64,000 bases of DNA from JBEGHD01 sp049334165 (lineage in GTDB: Bacteria; Bacteroidota; Bacteroidia; Flavobacteriales_D; Sanyastnellaceae): the NCBI GenBank assembly GCA_049334165.1, contig JBEGHD010000008.1. One strand, given 5' to 3'. Under the pieces are notes generated by a model. That model had not been told where the DNA came from and did not search any database. It saw only the letters and a program-made list of their open reading frames with translations. Positions within the stretch are counted from its first letter, which is position 1. Each line of letters starts with the position of its first letter. Shown here one piece after another: positions 26,016 to 36,212 of this stretch. Position numbers and translations under genes: made by a program.

Positions 26016-29000
26016 ATGAAATCAAGTTTAAGGTTTATCCTCCAATCCGGACTCTTTATCGCTTTCTTCCTATCGATGACACTATCAGCGCTAAGTCAGG
26101 AAGAATACCCTATGGAAAATGGAGAGATTCAAGTGTGTGAAGGTTTTTTTTACGATGATGGCAGTACCGGAGGTAACTACTCGGATGATGATTATGTATT
26201 CACAATTTGTCCGGATAATCCTGGGGACGTGATCTCAGTTGAGTTTGTGTTTTTCGACATCTACAATGGTGGATCGGGAAATGCCGATTTTTTAGAAATT
26301 TTTGACGGTGATGATGTAACTGCAAATAGCCTTGGAGCCTACACCGGAACTCAACTGAGTGGTTTAAATGTGACCGGCACTACTTCTAATACTTCTGGTT
26401 GCCTGACTTTTAGGTTCAACCCTCTCAATATTTCTTCGAATGATGACTTTCCCGGATGGGAAGGGATCATCGATTGTACTACTCCTTGCGATGCTCCAAC
26501 CGCAGCATCAGAAATTACCGACCCACTACCGGACGATCCTTCGTTGCAATCAGTGAGCGTTTGCCTTGGGCAGGAAATCACTTTTGAAGACAATGGTTCC
26601 GTAGCTGCTCCAGGATTTACATTGGACCAATACATCTGGAATTTCCAGGATGGCACAGTAGATTCTACAAGCGGCCCGGTAGTTACACATGCGTTTGATA
26701 CCCCTGGTGAGTACGTGGTCACTCTTGTGGTAGAAGATAATAACGGATGTCAAAGCACGAATTTAGAGCCACTTCAGGTTTTGGTAAGTACGATTCCAGA
26801 ATTCAACACAGATTTTGAAGATACTATTTGTTTAGGGCAGCAAACTGACTTAAATGGTAATCCATTTCAGAGTGTTACCTGGACCAGTCTGCCACCGCAA
26901 GTTGTTTCTGGTGAAACTTATTTGGCTGACGATGCTGGTCAGGCTTACGAGTCAAGTTTGTCTTTCGACTTTTTTGAAGCTGGCGCTACACTGGAGGATT
27001 GTAGCGACTTAGAGAGTATTTTTGTGAACATGGAGCACTCTTACATGGGTGACTTGAACATTGCAATTACTTGCCCTGACGGCACCTCTGTGACACTTGT
27101 AGAATATCCCAATGGTGGAGGAGGGTCGTTTTTAGGTGTGCCAATCGGTGATGATGCTCCAACACCAGGTGAAGGGTGGGACTACTTTTGGTCTCCAGAT
27201 GCTACTAATGGCACCTGGTCAGATAACGCACCGGGATTTAATGAAAGTCTTCCTTCTGCTACTTACGAGAGTGACTATGACCTCTGTGGTCTTGTTGGAT
27301 GCCCTTTAAATGGCGATTGGACTTTCTCCATAACTGATAATCTTGGGCTTGACAACGGGTATGTTTTCGAGTGGGGAATCAATTTCAATCCCGACCTGTT
27401 CCCTGGGATTACCACATTCACTCCGATTATTGGAGAAGGGCCTGACTCAACTTATTGGACAGGTGATCACATTATCAACACCTCTGGAAACGGTAACCTG
27501 ATTACAATAGAACCACCTAATGTTGGATCTTACGATTACACTTTCACTGCTACGAATAATTTCGGTTGTGCCTTTGACACGACAGTGACTGTGACAGTTC
27601 TTGATGCTCCAGAAATTGATCCAATTATGGATACCAGTATTTGTGCTCTCCCGCTTGTTATCCAACCGACTTTTGATACCACAGGGGTGGAAACTGCTGG
27701 TTGTGAATGGACCATAGACATGCAAGATAGTTTTGGAGATGGATGGAACGGAAACGAGTTGATTGTAACTGTTAATGGAGGTACCCCAGAGGTATTTACT
27801 TTCACTGCTGGAAACGGTGAGCAAGACTACTTTTACGCAAGTGAGGGTGATTTCATAGAGATTGAATACGTAGAAGGTGCGTTTGTCAATGAAGTTGGAT
27901 TTACAATTTACGATCCTAATGGGGAGATCGTGTCTGATGTAAATTTTGGAAATGCAAATGGAGGAGTGGTCTATGCTGAGACTGCCGGTCCTTGTACTGA
28001 AACTTACGATGTTCCCTGGACATTCTTCTGGGAGCCTCAAAACATCTTCAATAATCCAAACTCTCAGAATGCTCTTTTAGATAGTCCTTTCCAGGGAGAT
28101 AACAACATCACCTTAAACCTTGGTTTGGAAGGAGTAGATGGATGCAATATTACTGAAGAGTTTGTGGTCAACTACGAGCCGGTAGCGGATCCGGGTAATA
28201 GTGTGTCAGAAGAATTTTGCTACGACTATGGACAGTATGATCTTTTTGATTTGCTCGGTGGAAATCCTGATACAGGAGGCGAATGGACCGATGAAAATGG
28301 TGATCCGTTGGCCAATACAGTTTTCCAGTCTGAGGATGAGGCCAATGGGGTTTATACCTATTCGCACGAAACTCCAGGAGGCTGCACAGACGAGGCAACT
28401 GTAGAAATTAGCATTCTCCCACAAGGAACGCCTTCATGCTGCGAATTTGACTACACTTTTGACTTCACTCCGGCCTCTTGTGCCGATAGTCCCGATGGTG
28501 AAATCACAATCGATATCAACAGCACCAGTTTCAATGAGCCCTTCGCTCTTGAGCTTTACGATGAAGACGGAAATCTTGTAGATAACACAGTTACCTCAGA
28601 TTTTACATACACGTTCACCGGTGTTTTAGCAGGTGACTATTCTGTAACTCTCATAGATGAAGGAACTTGTACAGATAACTTTGATGTCACTGTGACTGCA
28701 CCAGAGCTGGCAGCTATTGGAGTTGTTAGTGATACAACAATTTGTATCGGTGGAACAGCCACCCTCTTTGGCTTTGAAACAACGAGTTCAGGAACTGACA
28801 TCAATTATGTATGGAACGGTGGAGAGTTTACCGGTGACACAATCAACGTTCAAACAAATAGTAATGCAGAAGTATTCACTGTTGTTGGTCAATACGGAGC
28901 AGGTTGCGAGACCAACGAGGAGTCTGTGGTAGTTAACCGTTACAACGCTCTACAAATGGACCTGATGGACGATACAACAATTTGTATTAATGAAAATATT

Positions 29001-29987
29001 GCACTTGAGGCTGAATTGGTCACAGGTGGACTTACACCTTATGAATACACCTGGACCTCAGAAACAGGTCAGGTTTTTCAGGGTAACGGAGCGATAGCAA
29101 ACATTACGGACACAACTGAGTTTTGCCTTGAGATAGCTGACGCATGCGAAACACCGACTATCGAAGAATGTATGACGGTTTCTGTTTTTCCTCAGGTGGA
29201 CTCAACATTTACGGCTGACACCCTGGCTGGTTGTGAACCACTGTTAGTAACCTTTACCCCCAATGGCGACACAACAGCGATGGACGTGGCCTCATGGAGC
29301 TTTGGAGATGGTCAATCACAGACAAACGCTGGAATTACCAGTCATCTTTATCAAAACTTTGGAGAATATGATGTGACCTTCGAAATCGTGTCAAACGATG
29401 GATGTGTGTACACTTACACCGAGGAAGAATACATTGACGTTTATCAGGTACCTGTGGCGCAATTCAGCCCGAGTCCAGAAACTGCTATTTTACCAAACAC
29501 TACATTTGAATTTACCAACCTGTCTTTCGACAATGACTTCAACGAATGGACTTTCGATGAGTTCGGAATTTCTGACGAAGAAAATCCGGTAATTGAAATT
29601 CCGACCAGCGGAACGGAGATCATTGATGTGCAACTCGTTGTGAGCAATGAGGAAGGTTGCGTTGATACTACTTCCAGAACAGTCTACATTCAGGAAGAAT
29701 TTCAGATGTATATCCCGAATGCATTCACTCCAAACGGAGATGGGATAAACGACTATTTCGACCTAACGGCAATTGATCTTGATCCATACGATTTCAAACT
29801 TTACATCTACGATCGCTGGGGCAATCTGGTACACTTCACAAACGACTACACCGAAGGGTGGGATGGCTCATATCAGAGAGGTGATCACTACGTGCCAAAT
29901 GATGTATACGTTTATCGAATTATTACCAGATCACTAACAACCAACGAAAAGAAGGAAGTTGTTGGGCATGTGACCATTATTCGATAG
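26016..29987 (+). CDS. T9SS type B multidomain protein: CUB-like, PKD, P-domain, SFGDGWNG domain, CHU_C
   Basis: 1323 residues from ATG 26016; the frame is open 17 codons further upstream but the promoter box lies there. The signal peptide ends at SALSQ. In order: a CUB-like domain (about 29-163, with FTICPDNPGD and FLEIFDGDD), PKD (about 175-255, WNFQDGTVDS), and a proprotein-convertase P-type domain (about 300-455, NMEHSYMGDLNI, CPLNGDWTFSITDN). Next are a unit with DSFGDGWNGNEL (about 560-640), several Ig/PKD-like units, and a CHU_C T9SS type B domain (about 1230-1323). It should be a surface-attached protein. No catalytic domain was recognised. It is followed by a paralog. Confidence 0.87.
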   Translation: MKSSLRFILQSGLFIAFFLSMTLSALSQEEYPMENGEIQVCEGFFYDDGSTGGNYSDDDYVFTICPDNPGDVISVEFVFFDIYNGGSGNADFLEIFDGDDVTANSLGAYTGTQLSGLNVTGTTSNTSGCLTFRFNPLNISSNDDFPGWEGIIDCTTPCDAPTAASEITDPLPDDPSLQSVSVCLGQEITFEDNGSVAAPGFTLDQYIWNFQDGTVDSTSGPVVTHAFDTPGEYVVTLVVEDNNGCQSTNLEPLQVLVSTIPEFNTDFEDTICLGQQTDLNGNPFQSVTWTSLPPQVVSGETYLADDAGQAYESSLSFDFFEAGATLEDCSDLESIFVNMEHSYMGDLNIAITCPDGTSVTLVEYPNGGGGSFLGVPIGDDAPTPGEGWDYFWSPDATNGTWSDNAPGFNESLPSATYESDYDLCGLVGCPLNGDWTFSITDNLGLDNGYVFEWGINFNPDLFPGITTFTPIIGEGPDSTYWTGDHIINTSGNGNLITIEPPNVGSYDYTFTATNNFGCAFDTTVTVTVLDAPEIDPIMDTSICALPLVIQPTFDTTGVETAGCEWTIDMQDSFGDGWNGNELIVTVNGGTPEVFTFTAGNGEQDYFYASEGDFIEIEYVEGAFVNEVGFTIYDPNGEIVSDVNFGNANGGVVYAETAGPCTETYDVPWTFFWEPQNIFNNPNSQNALLDSPFQGDNNITLNLGLEGVDGCNITEEFVVNYEPVADPGNSVSEEFCYDYGQYDLFDLLGGNPDTGGEWTDENGDPLANTVFQSEDEANGVYTYSHETPGGCTDEATVEISILPQGTPSCCEFDYTFDFTPASCADSPDGEITIDINSTSFNEPFALELYDEDGNLVDNTVTSDFTYTFTGVLAGDYSVTLIDEGTCTDNFDVTVTAPELAAIGVVSDTTICIGGTATLFGFETTSSGTDINYVWNGGEFTGDTINVQTNSNAEVFTVVGQYGAGCETNEESVVVNRYNALQMDLMDDTTICINENIALEAELVTGGLTPYEYTWTSETGQVFQGNGAIANITDTTEFCLEIADACETPTIEECMTVSVFPQVDSTFTADTLAGCEPLLVTFTPNGDTTAMDVASWSFGDGQSQTNAGITSHLYQNFGEYDVTFEIVSNDGCVYTYTEEEYIDVYQVPVAQFSPSPETAILPNTTFEFTNLSFDNDFNEWTFDEFGISDEENPVIEIPTSGTEIIDVQLVVSNEEGCVDTTSRTVYIQEEFQMYIPNAFTPNGDGINDYFDLTAIDLDPYDFKLYIYDRWGNLVHFTNDYTEGWDGSYQRGDHYVPNDVYVYRIITRSLTTNEKKEVVGHVTIIR

Positions 29988-30130
29988 CATCTGATTGAAA
30001 CTAATTATCTTCTTAATTTTGGTGGAAGTTGGGATTTCAAGGAAGCAACTATTGGTACTTGGAGTTTGTTATGATAGTACAACACAATCTTACTTTTTGG
30101 ATAACGAGAATAAAAGAGAGCATTCAAAGT

Positions 30131-33100
30131 ATGAATACGCAATTGGAAAATTTTAAAAGTCTCTGTTTAAGAGCCTCAATACTGAGTGTAGTATGTCTGT
30201 TTTGGGGTTTATCATTGAATGCACAGGATCAAAACATAGCCATGGAAGATGGCACTGTTTCGACTTGTGATGGTGCTTTTGTCGATGATGGTCTTGGAAG
30301 CCCTTATACTGATCAGGGGTATACATTTACTATCTGCCCTGACAACCCGGGCGATGTGATTCAAATTGAATTCGTTGCATTCAACGTACATTCAGTAGGA
30401 AATAATAATGATTGGCTTCAAATTTATGATGGAGACTCTCCAGGAGCTAATTCTTTGGGTAGCTATACCGGAACTGATCTTCAGGGGCTAGAAGTTACTG
30501 GGACAGTGAACAACACAACTGGATGTCTGACATTTGTGTGGAATCCAAATTCGGGAAACCCAAATGATTTGCCAGGTTGGGAAGGTATTATTTCTTGCAC
30601 CACCCCATGTGCTCAGCCAACAGCTGCTTACGAAATTGTTTCACCTGAGCCAGATGGAGATCAACAAACAATTTCAGTTTGTCTGGATGAAGAGATCACC
30701 TTTGGAGATGCCGGATCACAAGCAGGTCCAGGATTTTCTATAGAAAACTGGATTTGGAACTTCGATGACGGAACGGTCGAAACGCTGGATAATGGAGGAG
30801 ACATTACACATAGTTTTTCAGAGCCCGGAGAGTATATTGTGAATCTAACAGTTGAGGATGATAACGGTTGTCAGAGTTTGAACCTTGAACCACTTCAGGT
30901 CTTGGTGTCCACTTTACCAGAAATTGAAATCGATTCTCCAAGTCCGGCTTGTATGGGAAATGATCTGGAAATTAGCGTGGATGCTGAATCCACAACATGG
31001 ACCGCATTGCCACCACAGGTAGTTGCAGGAGAAACATATCTGGCTGATGGTGCTGGGTTCAGCTATACCTCCTCACTCAATTTTGACTTCTTTGAAGCTG
31101 GTGCAACTTTGGAGTCTTGTGATGACTTAATTGAGATCACAACCAATATGGAGCATTCTTACATGGGGGATTTACAAATTGAAATCGCCTGTCCAGATGG
31201 AACTTCTGTTATTCTCGTGCCTTACCCTAACGGTGGAGGTGGCACATACATTGGTGAACCAATTGATGGTGATGCTACTCCAACTCCAGGTGTGGGTTAT
31301 GACTACTCCTGGGCACCTGACGCCACAACTGGAACCTGGAGTGATAATGCCGGAGATATTGGATTCGGAGGATCGCTTCCAGCTGGTGAATATGAAGCTG
31401 AAGGCGATTTATGTGAATTGGTTGGTTGTCCTTTAAACGGAGAATGGACTTTTACGATTGTAGACAACCTTGCAATAGACAATGGATATATTTTTGAGTG
31501 GGGTATATCTTTCAACCCTGAACTCTATCCTGGAGTGACTACTTTTACTCCGCACATTGGTCCCGGAGCAGATTCAAGTTACGTTGAAGGACCAGGAGTC
31601 ATTGAAACTTCAGACGATGGGAATACTTTCACAGTTTCCTATGATACAGCCGGAGTTTACGAGTATACGTTCTTCACAATTAACGATTTCGGGTGTACGT
31701 TCGATACAACATTCCAGGTTGAAGCAGTGCCTTCTCCACCCATTACAACTATTGAAGATGGTGTAGCTTGTGATCCTCAATATGAAATTGGTTATCCGTA
31801 TGACACTACCGGATTTGAGAGTCTTGGTTGCCCGTGGGTGATTGAGATGTTCGATTCTTTTGGAGACGGATGGAATGGTAATGAGCTCGAAGTTTATGTA
31901 AACGGAACGCTTCAGGATACATACACAATTACTAATATTCAAAGTGACTTTAATCAGGAAGAGTTCTACACCAACTTTGGAGATGATGTCGAAATTGTAT
32001 TTTCAACAGGTGCTTTTGTAAGTGAGGTAAGTTATAATATCTATGACCCAGATGGTAACCTTGTAGTTGAGGTAGGTCAGGGTGAAGCTGCAGCAGGAAC
32101 TGTTTACGATGATGTGTCGAATTTCACTTGCGACAATCCAACATTTGATATTCCTTTCACTGTTGAGTGGTCTCCGGCTAACTTATTCAACAATCCCAAT
32201 GCTCAGTACGGAGTAGCTAACCTTGAGGAAGGTATTAACAATATTACAGTTACCCTGACTTATCAGGAGGAGCCTTTCTGTTCAATTACTGAAGAGTTTG
32301 CACTGACTTATGGATTGGAAATAGGTACTTCACCAGATACTACAATTTGTATTGGTGGAACAGCTGAACTCACCGCATCGCCAACCAATGCACAGTTTGA
32401 CGATGTGGACTATATCTGGAACGATGGAGAATACACCGGTCAAACCATCGAGGTGAGCGGATTCACAGAGCCGACAACTTTTGAGGTTTATGCTGAGTAT
32501 GCAGATGGATGCCAGACAGAAACACAAACTGTAACAGTTGATTTTTATGAGCCATTGGAAATGGCTCCATTCGACACGATCCTCTCCTGTCCTGGTTTGA
32601 ACATTGAAGTTGGAGCTAACACTGTTACAGGTGGTCTCGGAGATTACGATTACGTATGGAACTACGATGGAAATGAGTATCCAGGCGACTCCATTCTTGT
32701 GGAAACAGGACAAAGCACCGCTATTTGCCTAACTGTCACTGACGAATGCGAAACGCCACCGGTTGAAGAGTGCCAGCAGCTGATCTTTGAGGAGCCTCTT
32801 GATGTTCAGTTCGAAGCTGACACCACACAAGGATGTATACCGCTAGAAATAAATTTCACAGCAATTCCTTCGGAAGACTTGTGGACTGACGCCACGTGGG
32901 AAATTGAACCGAGCAGTGTTTACACTCAGGAGTCACCTACTCACGTTTTTGAAGAGCCAGGAGTTTATGATGTTGGTTTGACTCTCGTTTCGAACCTTGG
33001 GTGCGAGTATTCCAACTCTTACTCCAATTACATCACTGCTTTTGCAAATCCAACTGCTGCGTTCAACGCAACGCCACAACCAACTGAAATTCCCGATTCA

Positions 33101-33598
33101 GAAATCAGCTTCACCGATCTTTCAATCGGAAATATTGTTGAGTATGAGTGGGTTTTCGATACTTTGGACGTGCTTGGAGTCTCTTCTGAGCAGAATCCAA
33201 TATTTGAATTTCCATATGATGTGGGGGACACTTACCCAGTGACTCTCACAGTGACTGATGAAAACAATTGCACGGATCAAATCACTCGAGATATTGTAGT
33301 CAACGACATTTTCAATGTCTATGTACCAACTGCCTTCACACCAAATGGTGATGGTGTGAATGATGTTTGGAGAATTGAAGGAACTGATATCGACCCTAAT
33401 GATTTCCGTTTGGAGATCTACAATCGCTGGGGCGAGCAGGTTTTTGTCACTGAAGATAAGTCCGAGTATTGGGAAGGAGAACACCAACATGGAAACTACT
33501 ATGTTCCAGATGGTGTGTATACATGGAGGTTAGTGGCGCACTCCCTGGCTACCTCAGATAAAAAAGAGCTTTCTGGAACGGTCACAATCATTAGGTAG
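30131..33598 (+). CDS. T9SS type B multidomain protein, paralog of the preceding gene
   Basis: 1155 residues from ATG 30131; 34 further codons are open upstream but the ATG starts a clean signal peptide ending near LNAQ. The domain order repeats that of the previous gene: CUB-like (FTICPDNPGD, LQIYDGDSPG), PKD (WNFDDGTVE), P-domain (NMEHSYMGDLQI, CPLNGEWTFTI), DSFGDGWNGNEL unit, Ig/PKD-like units and a CHU_C end (PTAFTPNGDGVNDVW, YNRWGEQVF). It is about 170 residues shorter because a block corresponding to the DLLGGNPDTGGEW / DFTPASC units is missing. Tandem duplication is the simplest explanation. Confidence 0.87.
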   Translation: MNTQLENFKSLCLRASILSVVCLFWGLSLNAQDQNIAMEDGTVSTCDGAFVDDGLGSPYTDQGYTFTICPDNPGDVIQIEFVAFNVHSVGNNNDWLQIYDGDSPGANSLGSYTGTDLQGLEVTGTVNNTTGCLTFVWNPNSGNPNDLPGWEGIISCTTPCAQPTAAYEIVSPEPDGDQQTISVCLDEEITFGDAGSQAGPGFSIENWIWNFDDGTVETLDNGGDITHSFSEPGEYIVNLTVEDDNGCQSLNLEPLQVLVSTLPEIEIDSPSPACMGNDLEISVDAESTTWTALPPQVVAGETYLADGAGFSYTSSLNFDFFEAGATLESCDDLIEITTNMEHSYMGDLQIEIACPDGTSVILVPYPNGGGGTYIGEPIDGDATPTPGVGYDYSWAPDATTGTWSDNAGDIGFGGSLPAGEYEAEGDLCELVGCPLNGEWTFTIVDNLAIDNGYIFEWGISFNPELYPGVTTFTPHIGPGADSSYVEGPGVIETSDDGNTFTVSYDTAGVYEYTFFTINDFGCTFDTTFQVEAVPSPPITTIEDGVACDPQYEIGYPYDTTGFESLGCPWVIEMFDSFGDGWNGNELEVYVNGTLQDTYTITNIQSDFNQEEFYTNFGDDVEIVFSTGAFVSEVSYNIYDPDGNLVVEVGQGEAAAGTVYDDVSNFTCDNPTFDIPFTVEWSPANLFNNPNAQYGVANLEEGINNITVTLTYQEEPFCSITEEFALTYGLEIGTSPDTTICIGGTAELTASPTNAQFDDVDYIWNDGEYTGQTIEVSGFTEPTTFEVYAEYADGCQTETQTVTVDFYEPLEMAPFDTILSCPGLNIEVGANTVTGGLGDYDYVWNYDGNEYPGDSILVETGQSTAICLTVTDECETPPVEECQQLIFEEPLDVQFEADTTQGCIPLEINFTAIPSEDLWTDATWEIEPSSVYTQESPTHVFEEPGVYDVGLTLVSNLGCEYSNSYSNYITAFANPTAAFNATPQPTEIPDSEISFTDLSIGNIVEYEWVFDTLDVLGVSSEQNPIFEFPYDVGDTYPVTLTVTDENNCTDQITRDIVVNDIFNVYVPTAFTPNGDGVNDVWRIEGTDIDPNDFRLEIYNRWGEQVFVTEDKSEYWEGEHQHGNYYVPDGVYTWRLVAHSLATSDKKELSGTVTIIR

Positions 33599-33639
33599 TT
33601 GTTCTAAGGTTGGATTCAAATAATACTCATTGGAATTAA

Positions 33640-33675
33640 AAAAGGCCGGTGATCGCTAGCGATCACCGGCCTTTT
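33640..33675. terminator. Bidirectional terminator, 36-bp perfect palindrome
   Basis: The arms AAAAGGCCGGTGATCGCT and AGCGATCACCGGCCTTTT are perfectly complementary with A- and T-runs at the ends. It lies between two convergent genes and can serve both. Confidence 0.85.
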
Positions 33676-33717
33676 CGTTTTTAGGTTGAGAAGACGACTA
33701 GGTAAAAAGTCTAATAA

Positions 33718-35610
33718 TTATTTTTCCTCTTCCCAGTTTAGAAGTTCATCCATTGTTCCAGTGGCAACAGAGTGATAATTGGGACGCGCTTTCTCGTAAA
33801 TCGATAGTGCCATGTCCATCTTTCCCGTTTCTTTCATCGCTGAATAAAGAGGTGTGAGAAATTTACGTCTGCCTACGTTTATCAAAAACTCCTCCACACG
33901 AGGATAAGCCTTTTCGTAATTCTTAAGAATTGACTGTTCCAGCCATGCAAAAAGAACTTCATTGTTACCAGTTTGCGTAACTGAGTATGTCTCGTCCAAT
34001 TCAGCTAGCTTCTCAGCCGTAACTGACTCTGGTAGGTTAGTCAAAAAACGATACTTCTGTTGATAAGCCCAGTCGTTCCAAGGGAGTTCTTTCGTAGCTG
34101 TTTTGCCAGCACTCCACGTGTTGATGAGTGAATCGACAGTTGCAATTTTATCGGAGCCCACCTCAGGAAGGTTTTCAGGTAATCCAGGGCCGTAAATCCA
34201 GGCTTCCAAATTAACTTCTTCTTGCTCTTCTTTTGTAAGCAGCTCTTCTTTTAGGTAGTCGACAAATCGCTCCGTATCCATAACTTTAAAAGCATGGCTC
34301 GAAAAATATTCGTTCAGAAAAGCATCAAATCGTTCTCGGCCAACTGTTTCTTCTAACAATCTCAAAAAGAAATAACCCTTATCGTAAGCGATGGCTGTCA
34401 TCCCGGCATCGGGGTCTCTTCCTTCGAGTTCTAGCTTCAGGTGCGTGTCGGCAGGGTGTTCCTCAGAAATTTCTTTCACTTCTGTTTTCAATCCCTGAAG
34501 ACTCAATTCTGCAAGCATTTCAGAATATTCGCGACCATAAACCTCTTCCATGATTCGCTGCTCGAAGTACACAGTGAAACCTTCATTGAGCCAAAAGTCG
34601 TCCCAGGTGCTGTTGGTTACCAAGTTGCCCGACCAACTGTGAGCCAACTCATGCGCTACAAGTGCTGTGAGCGAGCGGTCACCGGCAATGATCGTAGGAG
34701 TTGCAAAAGTGAGACGTGGGTTTTCCATTCCTCCAAAAGGAAATGCAGCTGGAAGAATCAATAAGTCGTAGCGCCCCCAGGCGTATTTGCCGTACAAGTC
34801 TTCTGCAGCCTTGAGCATGTCATCCATTTCCTGGAATTCGTACTCTGCTTCATCAATCAATTCTGGAACAGCGTAAACCCCGGTACGATCACCAATGGCG
34901 CGAAACTCTACGTTGCCTGCTGCAAGAGCGAGCAAATATGCTGGAATAGGCTGCTCCATCCTGAAATTGTACGTGCCCGTTTCGTTTTTTTCCTGAGGGT
35001 TTTCAGCACTCATGAGTGCCATTAGGTTTTTGGGAACTGCTACCTCAGCATCGTAAGTGAAGCGAACTCCCGGACTGTCCTGCGTAGGGATCCACGTACG
35101 AGCCAAAATTGCCTGCGACTGCGAGAAAAGAAATGGGTCTTCACCTTCTACCCAGAGCAGCGCCCCGGCATTGGGAGAAGTGGTGTAAGCGATATTCACC
35201 TGTTCGGTGTTTTCTCCAATCTGAATTGTCAGTGGGCTACCGAGGTGCTCCTCCTGTTCGCCAACTTCATACTCCAGCTCGTTGCCTTCAGCATCAGTCA
35301 CTTTCGTAATGTCGAGCTCGTGGGTGTCAAAAATCACTTTGTCAGCGCCAGTGTAGTTTTCAAGATCCCAACTCGCTACCGCATCAATTTTTTTAGTCTC
35401 GAAGTTAACTTCGGCATTCCACGAAAGGTGCTTCACTCTCACATCGTTTGGCTTCGAAAAGCTGTGTGGATCTTCTGCAAGTTTTGTCATCCCGCTATCC
35501 ATTTCGTCTTGCCCTTCCTCGGTTTTTTGTTTGTCAGCTCCCTGGTTGTTGCAGGCAGTCAGTCCTATAAGCCCTGCAAAAAGAGCAATGAGTAAAAAGT
35601 TGTTCTTCAT
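33718..35610 (-). CDS. M1 family aminopeptidase, lipoprotein (LTA4-hydrolase-like)
   Basis: 630 residues. A lipoprotein signal ends GLTAC at residue 20. The M1 zinc site is HELAHSW at about residue 318, with NEGF about 20 residues later supplying the third ligand. The aminopeptidase exopeptidase motif is GGMENP. The C-terminal helical part resembles the leukotriene-A4-hydrolase domain (W.YGPGLPE). It should trim N-terminal residues from peptides in the periplasm or at the outer membrane. It is the last gene of a same-strand group with bioY and another M1 enzyme. Confidence 0.88.
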   Translation of the reverse strand: MKNNFLLIALFAGLIGLTACNNQGADKQKTEEGQDEMDSGMTKLAEDPHSFSKPNDVRVKHLSWNAEVNFETKKIDAVASWDLENYTGADKVIFDTHELDITKVTDAEGNELEYEVGEQEEHLGSPLTIQIGENTEQVNIAYTTSPNAGALLWVEGEDPFLFSQSQAILARTWIPTQDSPGVRFTYDAEVAVPKNLMALMSAENPQEKNETGTYNFRMEQPIPAYLLALAAGNVEFRAIGDRTGVYAVPELIDEAEYEFQEMDDMLKAAEDLYGKYAWGRYDLLILPAAFPFGGMENPRLTFATPTIIAGDRSLTALVAHELAHSWSGNLVTNSTWDDFWLNEGFTVYFEQRIMEEVYGREYSEMLAELSLQGLKTEVKEISEEHPADTHLKLELEGRDPDAGMTAIAYDKGYFFLRLLEETVGRERFDAFLNEYFSSHAFKVMDTERFVDYLKEELLTKEEQEEVNLEAWIYGPGLPENLPEVGSDKIATVDSLINTWSAGKTATKELPWNDWAYQQKYRFLTNLPESVTAEKLAELDETYSVTQTGNNEVLFAWLEQSILKNYEKAYPRVEEFLINVGRRKFLTPLYSAMKETGKMDMALSIYEKARPNYHSVATGTMDELLNWEEEK

Positions 35611-35631
35611 GTGAATTATTTGATTTAGTAA

Positions 35632-36207
35632 TCATTTCGATTTCTTGTAGTATTCTTCCTTTGGCACTGCTGCTCTAAGCAAAAGCTGAAAGAGCAATAC
35701 ACCAGCAGCACACTTTATGGCCAGGCCAGGTAGCAGTTGCCCCACTACTGTTTGCCAGTCTTCGGGCATTGGTCTAACTGTCCAAAGCCAGCCAAAACCC
35801 ATCAGCAAGATGATGAGATGCCCGACCACGATGAGAAGTAGAAAATTAAGTGCTTCTCGCTTTTTCACCTGTTCGGCCAGGTAGCCACAAATAAGTGCGG
35901 CTGCCAAAAAGCCAAATAAAAAGCCTCCTGTCGGACCAGTAAATTTATCGAATCCACTGCTGTATTCCGCCAGCACCGGCAAACCTGCACCACCTAGAAT
36001 GAGATAAACTAAAACAGACGTGAATCCGATTTTCCAGCCGAATATCAGCGGGAAAAATAAGACGAATAGACTTTGTAGTGTAATAGGTACGTCTCCAGTT
36101 GGAATGCTCAATGGGCCGATCACAGCCAGACACACTGTGCTAATCAAAAACTTGATTAGTGCATCGAGTCCATTCGACTCAAAGATCCTTAAGGTGGCGT
36201 TGATCAT
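35632..36207 (-). CDS. bioY: Biotin transporter BioY (ECF S-component)
   Basis: 191 residues with about six membrane helices. The BioY signature is visible as PLSIPTGDVPITLQSLFVLF near the N-terminus and a GGAGLPVLAEYSSGFDKFTGPTGGF loop region, with conserved Gly, Asp and Pro. It captures biotin for import; the energising EcfA/EcfT subunits are not in the window, so it may act alone or share them. Its start lies 5 bp from the stop of the upstream M1 peptidase gene, so the genes are probably co-transcribed. Confidence 0.9.
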   Translation of the reverse strand: MINATLRIFESNGLDALIKFLISTVCLAVIGPLSIPTGDVPITLQSLFVLFFPLIFGWKIGFTSVLVYLILGGAGLPVLAEYSSGFDKFTGPTGGFLFGFLAAALICGYLAEQVKKREALNFLLLIVVGHLIILLMGFGWLWTVRPMPEDWQTVVGQLLPGLAIKCAAGVLLFQLLLRAAVPKEEYYKKSK

Positions 36208-36212
36208 GCTTT

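Noticed and set aside
27447..28040. 197-residue open frame on the minus strand
   Set aside because: Antisense to the CUB/P-domain T9SS gene; long antisense frames are expected in repetitive, codon-biased genes.
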